Positions 1-5,901 of a stretch of DNA of 17,639 bases are shown in pieces (position 1 is the stretch's first letter; each line of letters starts with the position of its first letter). The position numbers were made by a program, and so were the translations under genes. The notes under the pieces are model-generated. The model saw nothing but the letters and a program-made list of their open reading frames with translations, made no database searches and was not told the DNA's origin. The DNA lies in NCBI GenBank assembly GCA_003221075.1, contig QHUF01000097.1:1-17639 (forward strand). The letters are read 5' to 3'. This stretch comes from Gemmatimonadota bacterium (GTDB lineage Bacteria; Gemmatimonadota; Gemmatimonadetes; Gemmatimonadales; GWC2-71-9).

Positions 1-44
1 TCTGGCGAATGGTGCGTGAACGCGAATTCGATCGACGGTGCGCA

Positions 45-545
45 TCAACGGCTCAGGCCCGCGTACCCTCCTCTATAGTACAGAAGAGGCCGCCGATCGG
101 TGGCGTCGCCTCCGACCACGAGACCGATGAAGACGGTGTGATCGCCGCCCGGAACGGCGCTGCGCTTCTCGCACTCGATGTGGGCGACGACGCCGTCGAT
201 CACGGCGATGCCGCGCTCATTCTCGCGATAACTCACGCCGCGGAACCGGTCGGTTTCCACACCCGCGAAGCGGCGCGACAGCGCTTCCTGCTCGGCAGAG
301 AGGATGTTGAGCACGAAGTGGGTGCCGCTCTCGAGCGCCGCATGCATGTCGTGCACCTTCTCGACCGAGACGAGGACGAGCGGCGGATCGAGCGATACCG
401 ATGCGACGGAGCTCGCCGTCATGCCGACCGGCTGGCCCTTCGCCGAGCGGCTGGTCAGCACGGTCACGCCCGTCGCGAAGCGGCCGAGCAGCTGGCGGAA
501 CTGCTCCGGCTCGACACCGCGGGAGGCATGGCCTGGAAGGCTCAC
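45..545 (-). CDS. Flavin reductase family protein (FMN-binding split-barrel)
   Basis: 166 residues, matching the Flavin_Reduct family (HpaC/ActVB-like), which uses NAD(P)H to reduce free FMN or FAD for a partner oxygenase or flavoprotein in the cytoplasm. Family hallmarks are visible: FATGVTVLTS near residues 23-32, GMTASSVASVSLDPPLVLVS at 41-60, FVLNILS at 77-83, and GDHTVFIGLV at 134-143, which holds the conserved GDH. The start is a GTG whose last two bases belong to the TGA stop of the preceding flavoprotein gene (GTGA overlap). An in-frame start further upstream exists but would run inside that gene and adds only arginine-rich sequence. No Shine-Dalgarno sequence precedes the GTG, so translation probably depends on reinitiation. 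As the last gene of the five-gene run, it likely supplies reduced flavin to its neighbour. Family call is firm; the substrate is unknown. Confidence 0.88.
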   Translation of the reverse strand: MSLPGHASRGVEPEQFRQLLGRFATGVTVLTSRSAKGQPVGMTASSVASVSLDPPLVLVSVEKVHDMHAALESGTHFVLNILSAEQEALSRRFAGVETDRFRGVSYRENERGIAVIDGVVAHIECEKRSAVPGGDHTVFIGLVVGGDATDRRPLLYYRGGYAGLSR

Positions 546-1726
546 AGGACCAGTCCGGCCAGGACGCGAGGCGTGAGGACGGCGCGGGCGGGAATGCAGT
601 TCCCGGTCGCGCGCACGAGTAGATCGGCGAGCTCCGGCCGGCGAATCATTCGCCCGACCACGCGCTCGATCAGCGCGGGCCATCCGACCGCAATGCCGAT
701 CAACCGCTCGAGCAACCATTTGCCCGCGAACTCACGCCGCCGGGCGCGCGTGTACTGCCGCAGGCTTGCGCCGGTCGCCAGCGTATCGAGAATCGCGGAC
801 GTGGCGAGCTCCGCACCGCGCAACGCGCTGTAGATCCCCTGACCGGTGAACGGATCGAAGAAGTCGGCCGCATCGCCGACGAGCAACGCGCCACCGCCGC
901 TGGCGACCGGCCGGCGCGACCAACGCGCGAACGGTCCCGTGGCCAGTACGCGTCGCACCACGCGCCTGGGATCGAAGCGGCCGGCCACGGCCGGGAAACG
1001 GTTCAGCTCCGCAAAGAAGTCCTCGCCGCGGCGGGCTTCGGTGAGCGGCACCACCAGCGCGACCGTCGTCACACCGTCACCGATGGGACCGAGCCCGACG
1101 TAGCCGGGCCGCCCGACGTGCATTTCGCCGAGATCGTGGACCTGGGGGACATCGCCGACGTGCGCCGTAAACGCGATGCGGCGCGGCCCGGCGGTGTGCA
1201 CCATGCCGAGCCGCCGCGCTACGACGGAGCGCAATCCATCCGCGCCGACGACGACCCGAGTACGATACGCGTCCCTCGTCCCCCGTCCCGCGTCCCGCGC
1301 GATCACACCACCCACCGCACCGCCGTCGTTCACGAGCTCTTCGACCTTCATACCCTCCCGAACCTCCGCGCCGGCGGCTTCAGCCGCGGCGCGGAGAATC
1401 GTGTCGAAGCGGGTTCGCGGCAGCGCGAAGCTGAACGTCTCGAAGCGGCCTATGACCCCCGTGCCGCTCGGTGCGACCACCTTCATTCCGGTCAGATGCG
1501 CTGGTGATGCCGCAGCGACGGCGGCAAGGACGTCCTTGCCCAGGCGCTCGAGCACGCGCGTCGATTCGGGGCTGAGATATTCGGAACAGGGTTTCTCGCG
1601 CGGGAACCGCGCGCGGTCGAGCAGCAGCACGCGCGCGCCTGCCCGCGCGAGCAAAAGCGCCGTCGCCGACCCTGCGGGGCCGGCGCCGACGACGGTGACA
1701 TCCCAGCGAGGGGAGCGATTGCTCAC
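542..1726 (-). CDS. FAD-dependent oxidoreductase, geranylgeranyl reductase family
   Basis: 394 residues. The N-terminal FAD-binding Rossmann motif is VVGAGPAGSA (GxGxxG at residues 14-19), followed by the acidic end of beta 2 in LLLDRARFP (residues 34-42). PCSEYLSPES (46-55) corresponds to the PCGGxLSPR-type segment of the geranylgeranyl reductase/FixC group. GADG (161-164) and the second FAD motif LLVGDAADFFDPFTGQGI (281-298) complete the fold. Family members reduce prenyl double bonds, or oxidise or epoxidise small molecules. The actual substrate cannot be read from sequence. GTG start overlaps the stop of the DUF92 gene (GTGA), and the gene overlaps the flavin reductase the same way. Residues about 144-153 (ARDAGRGTRD) lie in a surface segment made by a tandem 7-mer DNA repeat, probably an inserted loop. 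Alternatives are a UbiH-like or polyketide-tailoring monooxygenase. Confidence 0.85.
   Translation of the reverse strand: MSNRSPRWDVTVVGAGPAGSATALLLARAGARVLLLDRARFPREKPCSEYLSPESTRVLERLGKDVLAAVAAASPAHLTGMKVVAPSGTGVIGRFETFSFALPRTRFDTILRAAAEAAGAEVREGMKVEELVNDGGAVGGVIARDAGRGTRDAYRTRVVVGADGLRSVVARRLGMVHTAGPRRIAFTAHVGDVPQVHDLGEMHVGRPGYVGLGPIGDGVTTVALVVPLTEARRGEDFFAELNRFPAVAGRFDPRRVVRRVLATGPFARWSRRPVASGGGALLVGDAADFFDPFTGQGIYSALRGAELATSAILDTLATGASLRQYTRARRREFAGKWLLERLIGIAVGWPALIERVVGRMIRRPELADLLVRATGNCIPARAVLTPRVLAGLVL
1270..1297. repeat. Tandem 7-mer repeat CGTCCCN, four copies
   Basis: On the plus strand the units are CGTCCCT, CGTCCCC, CGTCCCG, CGTCCCG with no gaps. They lie inside the flavoprotein gene and encode a Gly/Arg/Asp/Ala-rich loop between the middle domain and the GADG motif. 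A comparable 7-mer array occurs at 4561 and an 8-mer array at 12630. Confidence 0.8.
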
Positions 1727-2292
1727 GCGACGAGTGCGGCGCACGCGGCGCCCGTCAGCGTGGCTGCCAGATTCACGGCGTCGTTGTCCATCCACCGGAT
1801 CTTTCCCTGCACGGTCGCGCCGAGCAGCGAGTCCACCAGCATGCCGACCACTCCCGCGACGGCGATCGCCAACGCGCCTCGTTGTCCAAACACGTACGAC
1901 AGCGCGGCGATCAACCCCGCCCCCGCAATTCCCGCTGTCGTACCCAGCAGAGTCATACCTCCGTCGGTGCCGGCGGGAACGCGAGCGCCATTCGTGATAA
2001 GACGGGGCGAGGCTGGTGAAAAACGGCCGATCTCCGTAGCCCAGGTGTCCGCGTTAGCAGCCGCCAGTGCTCCCGCGAACGATGTCCAACTTCCCGTCAG
2101 CGCCGCTAAGGCCGCGATTCCGCCGTTGGCGAGAACCTGGCGTTCATTGCTCCTGGCCTGTTTTGTCGAAAGCAGGCTCGAGGAGACAAAAAAGGCGAGG
2201 AGCACCATGACTCCTCGCCATCCAAACCCCCAAACTGTCGCTAGCCCCACCGCGAGCGCCGCCGCCCAGCCGCGCCCGGTCAGCCATTTCAC
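1723..2292 (-). CDS. DUF92 family integral membrane protein (short form)
   Basis: 189 residues, strongly hydrophobic. It carries the ordered signatures of DUF92: QVLANGGIAAL (52-62), ANADTWATEIG (79-89) followed by RLIT, VPAGTDGGMTLLGT (105-118), VDSLLGAT (153-160) and DNDAVNLAATLTG (169-181). The family includes the plant and cyanobacterial VTE6 type, which phosphorylates phytyl phosphate using CTP or another NTP; other members are uncharacterised. The chosen GTG start overlaps the anti-sigma stop (GTGA) and places one short hydrophobic helix before the signature region. Many relatives are longer, so this is an N-terminally short version. Extending upstream gives only Arg/Pro-rich out-of-frame sequence inside the anti-sigma gene. 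Position next to a geranylgeranyl-reductase-family enzyme supports, but does not prove, a role with prenyl alcohols or prenyl phosphates. Confidence 0.85.
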   Translation of the reverse strand: MKWLTGRGWAAALAVGLATVWGFGWRGVMVLLAFFVSSSLLSTKQARSNERQVLANGGIAALAALTGSWTSFAGALAAANADTWATEIGRFSPASPRLITNGARVPAGTDGGMTLLGTTAGIAGAGLIAALSYVFGQRGALAIAVAGVVGMLVDSLLGATVQGKIRWMDNDAVNLAATLTGAACAALVA

Positions 2293-2513
2293 TCGCCGAA
2301 CAGTTCGCGCAACACGCGTTTCTTGAGTTCGGCCGGCGCGCCCTGGGTGCGACACCGCGCGCGCAGGAACTTTAGGAACAGCTCCTCGAAATCGTACTGC
2401 TCGCCGCAGGGCGGGCAGTCCTCCAAATGCTCCCGGATCTCCCGCTCCAGCTCGGGCGTGAGCTCGCGGTCCAGGAATTCGTAGAGATGTTCGACGCACT
2501 CGCGACAATTCAT
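2289..2513 (-). CDS. RsrA-like zinc-binding anti-sigma factor
   Basis: 74 residues. Zinc anti-sigma (ZAS) fold: HLEDCPPC at 29-36 gives the His-x3-Cys-x2-Cys motif, with upstream Cys3 and Cys6, and Cys54 near the C-terminus. The region VEHLYEFLDREL (7-18) closely resembles Streptomyces RsrA. Aligning by eye puts Cys3, His29, Cys33, Cys36 and Cys54 on RsrA Cys11, His37, Cys41, Cys44 and Cys61/62. In RsrA, disulfide formation between Cys11 and Cys44 ejects zinc and frees the sigma factor. By family knowledge this cytoplasmic protein should hold the adjacent sigma factor inactive until thiol oxidation. ATG start overlaps the sigma stop (ATGA); AAGGAAG seven bases upstream is a good ribosome binding site. 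Its own stop overlaps the next gene, so the switch is physically linked to the downstream enzymes. Confidence 0.9.
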   Translation of the reverse strand: MNCRECVEHLYEFLDRELTPELEREIREHLEDCPPCGEQYDFEELFLKFLRARCRTQGAPAELKKRVLRELFGE

Positions 2514-3100
2514 GCGGGACTTCCTTTGATATATCCCATCTCGACGGCGTAATCGTAGAGCTTGCCCTGCAGGAGCTGGCGCGCCCGGAACAGCCGTGAT
2601 TTCACCGTGCCCACGGGGATGTCGAGAATGCCGGCGATCTCCTGATACGACATCCCTTCCACGTCGCTCAAGACCAGCGTCTCCCGGAACGCGACGGGAA
2701 GCTGGTCGATGGCCCGGAGGACCTCGTCATCCACGATGCGGTCGAAGAACGCACCCTGCGGGTCTTCGTCCTGCACCTCCGGGAAAACGGCATAGGGCTC
2801 GATCTTATCCAGGTCTACGGTTTCGGGATGCCGGGTGCGGCGGCGGTACTCATTAATGAAGGCGTGCCGCAGAATTGTAAGCAGCCAAGCCTTCGCGTTG
2901 GTTCCTTTCTCGTACTGGTCCCAAGCGCGATAGGCCTTGAGCATCGTCTCCTGTACCAGGTCGTCGGCGTCCGAGGGGTTCCCGCTGAGGCGGAGGGCCA
3001 CGCGGTACAGCACATCGAGGTGCACGAGCGCCTCACGCTCGAAGCTGGCGCGCTTCTCGTCGACTGGAGGAGACACGTCTGGGGAAGGGGTGTTGGCCAT
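2510..3100 (-). CDS. ECF RNA polymerase sigma factor, SigR/ECF12-like
   Basis: 196 residues with the chosen ATG. Sigma region 2 spans about 20-90, with the core motif NPSDADDLVQETMLKAYRAW (41-60) and the promoter-melting segment AWLLTILRHAFINEYRRR (71-88). Sigma region 4 spans about 124-178, with the helix-turn-helix SYQEIAGILDIPVGTVKSRL (151-170). The KGTNAKAWL segment and the HPETVDL linker recall SigR of Streptomyces, and the immediately downstream RsrA-like gene supports that placement. It directs transcription of a stress regulon when released by the anti-sigma factor. Starts at 3121 (ATG) or 3142 (TTG) are possible; I prefer 3100 because GGAA lies about six bases upstream, while the 3121 start has its purine run only one base away. 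I could not find a clear SigR-type GGGAAT/GTT autoregulatory promoter upstream. Confidence 0.9.
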   Translation of the reverse strand: MANTPSPDVSPPVDEKRASFEREALVHLDVLYRVALRLSGNPSDADDLVQETMLKAYRAWDQYEKGTNAKAWLLTILRHAFINEYRRRTRHPETVDLDKIEPYAVFPEVQDEDPQGAFFDRIVDDEVLRAIDQLPVAFRETLVLSDVEGMSYQEIAGILDIPVGTVKSRLFRARQLLQGKLYDYAVEMGYIKGSPA

Positions 3101-3173
3101 AGCTGTTCCGAGAAGGCTCATGCCCCGTCGTGAGTTCCGCAATGGGGGAGGGAGATGCTACCTTTCGCGCGCC

Positions 3174-3755
3174 GTGGTGCACAGCATCGTCCCGCTGGCC
3201 GTCCTCGAGGCGGTCAAGAATCTCGATACTCCCGTGGAAGACGGGCTGACGGAGTTCGCTGACGAGTTACTCGTCAAGCGCCTGGGTCTCTCCACCACCG
3301 TGCAAATGCAGCTGGCCGAATTCGAGCAGCTCGTGCGGAAAGACGCGCGGGTCGAGCCGTCGCACGTTGAGGCGCTGCTGCGGCTGGTGGGCAGGCGGCC
3401 AGACGCCGATCTCGTGTTCGCCGACGCGGGCCGGCGCGCCGCGCGCCGCGCCGTGAAGCGGATGTTCGCCCTGTCGCGGCTGTTCGGCCATGCCGCGGCG
3501 CGGCGCGCGGCGCGAGCGGTCCTCGGCGCCGAGCTGGGCTGGGAGCAGCGGCTCCCGGGCGCGCGCGTCAGCGATCCGATCGCGATTCAGGCGACGCCCG
3601 ACGGCGCTGCCTGCGGTTTCTACGGCGCCGGACTCGTCGAGCTGCTGCGCCTGCTCGTCGGCTACGAAGGCGCGATGTTGCACGTCGCCTGCCGGGCACG
3701 GGGCGGTCCCGCGTGTGAGTGGCGCGCCGCCGGCCCCGATCCGCGGCACCAATGA
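3174..3755 (+). CDS. V4R-like small-molecule-binding domain protein
   Basis: 193 residues from the GTG at 3174. No enzyme motif is visible. The C-terminal part (about 147-185) reads CGFYGAGLVELLRLLVGYEG, then a CRARGGPACEW segment, which matches the end of the V4R (4-vinyl reductase) domain with its Cys-x-(A/G)-x-G-(D/G)-x2-C pair; here the cysteines are Cys173 and Cys181. The middle (about 78-125) is Arg/Ala-rich and helical, as in the N-terminal half of V4R domains. Such domains bind small hydrophobic ligands, or metals through the cysteines, usually in regulators. Here there is no attached effector domain. The stop overlaps the ATG of the M24 peptidase (ATGA), so the two are probably co-translated. 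An ATG at 3120 is an alternative start but would collide with the divergent sigma gene. Function unknown. Confidence 0.65.
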   Translation: MVHSIVPLAVLEAVKNLDTPVEDGLTEFADELLVKRLGLSTTVQMQLAEFEQLVRKDARVEPSHVEALLRLVGRRPDADLVFADAGRRAARRAVKRMFALSRLFGHAAARRAARAVLGAELGWEQRLPGARVSDPIAIQATPDGAACGFYGAGLVELLRLLVGYEGAMLHVACRARGGPACEWRAAGPDPRHQ

Positions 3756-4948
3756 GCCCCCTGAGCCCCCCCCTCCTCGAAAACTTCGATTTTCCCGCCC
3801 TGCGTGAGCTGCTCGGCAAACTCGGCGCCGACGGCTGGCTGCTATACGACTTCCACGGCATCAATCCCGCTGCGACCCGCGTCCTCGGTATCAAGGGAAT
3901 GGGGACGCGCCGCTTCTTCGTGTTGCTGCCGCGCGAGGGCAAGCCGGTCGCGATCGCGCATCGCATCGAGCTGGCGTCCTTCGACGGGTTTCCGGGGGAA
4001 GTGCGGCCGTACGCGGCGTGGCGCGAGTTGCACGACCAGCTGCGCACGCTCGTCGGTGGGAAGACCGTCGCCATGGAGATTTCGCCCGCCGACGCGGTCC
4101 CCTATCTCGATCGGGTGCCGCACGGCGTCGTCGAGCTAATCGAGGGCTTCGGCGCCAAAGTCGTCTCGTCGGGGACGCTGATCACGCGCTTCGCCGCACG
4201 CTGGTCGCCGAGCGAGCTCGAAGGACATGCGCGAGCCGCCGAAACGATCGCAGAGATCGCACGAACGGCATTGCGCTGGGGCGGCAGCGAGCTGGCGCGG
4301 GGCGCCGAGGTTCGCGAAACCGCGATGCAGGCGCGCGTGATGGAGGCGTTCGGCCGCGCCGGTCTCGTCACCGATCACCCGCCGATCGTCGGTTTTCAGG
4401 CGAACGCCGCGAATCCGCATTACGAGCCGCGAGCCGGCAGCGATCGACGTCTCGCCGCGGGCGACGTCATGTTGCTCGATCTCTGGGCGGGCGTCGCGCT
4501 TGGCACTGTCTTCGCGGATCAGACCTGGATGGGGTTCGCGGGTCGGGAGCCGAGTGAAGACGTGCGTCGTGCGTGGTCCGTGGTGCGTGATGCCCGGGAT
4601 GCAGCGGTTGCGTTGCTTCGAGCGCGTTGGATGAAAAAAGAGCCGGTGACGGGCGCGGCACTCGACGACGCCGCGCGCGGCGTGATTCGCGCGGCGGGGT
4701 TCGGAGACTATTTCGTCCATCGCACCGGGCATTCGATCGACCGCGACCTGCACGGATCGGGGCCGCACCTCGACAACTTCGAGACTGCGGACGAGCGGGC
4801 CCTGATTCCGGGCGTGGGATTCTCCGTCGAGCCGGGCATCTACCTGCCGGGGCGCTTCGGAATTCGCAGCGAGATCAACGTGTATCTGGGAGAGTCCGCC
4901 CCCGAGGTGACGCCGAAGCAACCGCAGCAGGATCTGCTGCTGGTTTAA
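3752..4948 (+). CDS. M24 family metallopeptidase (Xaa-Pro dipeptidase-like)
   Basis: 398 residues. An N-terminal creatinase-like domain (about 10-145) is followed by the pita-bread M24 catalytic domain. All five expected metal ligands are present: Asp243 (LLDLWAG), Asp256 (FADQTW), His327 (RTGHSID), Glu360 (SVEPGIY) and Glu374 (IRSEINVY). His223 in ANPHYEP is the usual substrate-side histidine. Family members use two divalent metals to cleave peptides with proline at P1', mostly in the cytoplasm. No signal peptide is present. ATG overlaps the V4R gene stop (ATGA) with no Shine-Dalgarno sequence, suggesting coupled translation. Residues about 270-279 are encoded by a tandem 7-mer DNA repeat in a helix or loop before the C-terminal catalytic half. 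The 3' end overlaps the convergent heme A synthase gene by 74 bp. The exact peptide substrate is unknown. Confidence 0.9.
   Translation: MSPLSPPLLENFDFPALRELLGKLGADGWLLYDFHGINPAATRVLGIKGMGTRRFFVLLPREGKPVAIAHRIELASFDGFPGEVRPYAAWRELHDQLRTLVGGKTVAMEISPADAVPYLDRVPHGVVELIEGFGAKVVSSGTLITRFAARWSPSELEGHARAAETIAEIARTALRWGGSELARGAEVRETAMQARVMEAFGRAGLVTDHPPIVGFQANAANPHYEPRAGSDRRLAAGDVMLLDLWAGVALGTVFADQTWMGFAGREPSEDVRRAWSVVRDARDAAVALLRARWMKKEPVTGAALDDAARGVIRAAGFGDYFVHRTGHSIDRDLHGSGPHLDNFETADERALIPGVGFSVEPGIYLPGRFGIRSEINVYLGESAPEVTPKQPQQDLLLV
4561..4588. repeat. Tandem 7-mer repeat SGTSCGT, four copies
   Basis: Units are CGTGCGT, CGTGCGT, GGTCCGT and GGTGCGT without gaps, then a decayed GATGCCC. The array sits inside the M24 peptidase gene and keeps the frame, encoding VRRAWSVVRD-type residues. 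It has the same period as the array at 1270. Confidence 0.75.
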
Positions 4949-5705
4949 GCGACACGAAGAGCATCGCCACCCAAACGCCCGCGCCTACTGCCGCGTGCGC
5001 GGCCCGCAGCCCGTTCGCAAATCCCAGGCTCAACATCGTGACGGCGATCGCGATCTGCGCGATCACAATCGCCACGGCGCGCCACGCGGCGCGATCGCGC
5101 GAACGCGCCGCCCACCAGATCACGTAGCCGGTCAGGATGTAGGCGAGCAGTCGGTGCGTCCAATGGATAGCCGGGAGCCAGCCGCCCTGCGGGACGATCT
5201 GACCGTTGCATAACGGGAAGCCGTGACAGGCAGCGGTGGCTCCCAGATTGGCCGTGACAGCGCCGAGCAGCACAGTAAGGAAGGTGAGGCCCAGGAGGAC
5301 GGGGGGCCGAGGACCAGGGCGGGCCGCCACGGTGAGCGCGGCGAGGAGCACCATCGCGGTCGCGAGGTGCAGAATCACCATCAGCGGTTGGAGCTCGGTC
5401 TTCACGGTCACCGCTCCAAGCGCGATCTGTATCACCAGAAGGCCGACCAGAGTGATGGATCGACGCCAGTCGAGCACGGCTAAGGCGACGATGAGGACTG
5501 AGACGATGCCCGCCACCAACCGGTGGCTCCATTCGATCACGGCCCCCGCATCGCTCAGTGGGGGAAAGAGCCGTCCGTTGCATAGGGGCCAGTGGTTGCC
5601 GCACCCCAATCCGGAGCCGGTAATCCGGACCACGAAGCCGAGGACGATGAGGAGGTACACACAGGCAGCGGCAATCCAGGCGAGCGTGACGAAGCGTTTC
5701 GGCAT
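4875..5705 (-). CDS. ctaA: Heme A synthase, COX15/CtaA family
   Basis: 276 residues with eight predicted membrane helices. It hydroxylates and oxidises the C8 methyl of heme O to the formyl group of heme A, for aa3- or caa3-type terminal oxidases. Key residues are in place: Glu58 and His61 in EWSHRL, His113 in ILHLAT, His184 in HWTHRL, and His237 in RAAHAA, the paired heme ligands of the two four-helix halves. Cysteine pairs in the two outer loops are Cys35/Cys42 (GCGNHWPLC) and Cys160/Cys166 (CHGFPLC), as in the Bacillus-type enzyme. Slightly shorter than the roughly 300-residue norm. No ctaB or oxidase gene is adjacent. The gene is divergent from susC and convergent with the M24 gene, whose last 74 bases it overlaps. 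Confidence 0.93.
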   Translation of the reverse strand: MPKRFVTLAWIAAACVYLLIVLGFVVRITGSGLGCGNHWPLCNGRLFPPLSDAGAVIEWSHRLVAGIVSVLIVALAVLDWRRSITLVGLLVIQIALGAVTVKTELQPLMVILHLATAMVLLAALTVAARPGPRPPVLLGLTFLTVLLGAVTANLGATAACHGFPLCNGQIVPQGGWLPAIHWTHRLLAYILTGYVIWWAARSRDRAAWRAVAIVIAQIAIAVTMLSLGFANGLRAAHAAVGAGVWVAMLFVSLKPAADPAAVASASPRGRTLPDTR

Positions 5706-5712
5706 GGGTCGT

Positions 5713-5742
5713 ACGATATGCGCGGAAACGCTTGGGTTTCAA
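5713..5742 (-). promoter_or_regulatory. Candidate promoter of ctaA
   Basis: On the minus strand TTGAAA (5742-5737) is followed after 18 bases by TATCGT (5718-5713). If used, transcription would begin within a base or two of the ATG at 5705, giving a leaderless message. That agrees with the lack of a Shine-Dalgarno sequence. Match by eye only. Confidence 0.3.
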
Positions 5743-5769
5743 GGCGACCGACGTTGACACGCGGCCCCC

Positions 5770-5798
5770 TTGCGAGAGTTGCCGCCTTGGGGCAGAAT
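5770..5798 (+). promoter_or_regulatory. Candidate promoter of the susCD pair
   Basis: TTGCGA (5770-5775), 17-base spacer, CAGAAT (5793-5798), four of six consensus matches in each box. It would give a leader of about 100 bases before susC. A perfect TTGACA at 5754-5759 has no acceptable -10 box at the proper distance. Confidence 0.3.
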
Positions 5799-5888
5799 CT
5801 CCCTGATGTCGTAGAACTCGCTGGTCCCGCCGGCCGCGCCGTCACGTCGATCGCGCAGCCTCGTCGTGGGTCCTGAAAACCGCAGCAG

Positions 5889-5898
5889 AAGGGGGAAG
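5889..5898 (+). promoter_or_regulatory. Ribosome binding site of susC
   Basis: AAGGGGGAAG three bases before the ATG at 5902 selects that start, which is also the one that yields a proper signal peptide, over a GTG 36 bases upstream. Confidence 0.65.
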
Positions 5899-5901
5899 TG
5901 T

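Noticed and set aside
1..44. Possible terminator or further gene after the flavin reductase
   Set aside because: Only 44 bases are visible; there is no hairpin with a T tract and no frame that can be judged.
9..833. 274-codon plus-strand frame across the flavin reductase and flavoprotein genes
   Set aside because: Antisense to two genes with conserved FAD and flavin-reductase motifs; its translation has no family features.
3101..3173. SigR-type autoregulatory promoter upstream of the sigma gene
   Set aside because: GGAAC occurs near 3135 on the minus strand but no GTT lies 18-19 bases downstream, so no convincing ECF promoter can be claimed.
4136..4921. 261-codon minus-strand frame antisense to the M24 peptidase
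   Set aside because: The M24 strand keeps all five metal ligands in order; the antisense product is His/Arg-rich and featureless.
5754..5759. Perfect TTGACA upstream of susC as -35 box
   Set aside because: No -10-like hexamer lies 16-18 bases downstream; the sequence there is AGTTGC. The TTGCGA/CAGAAT pair further on fits better.
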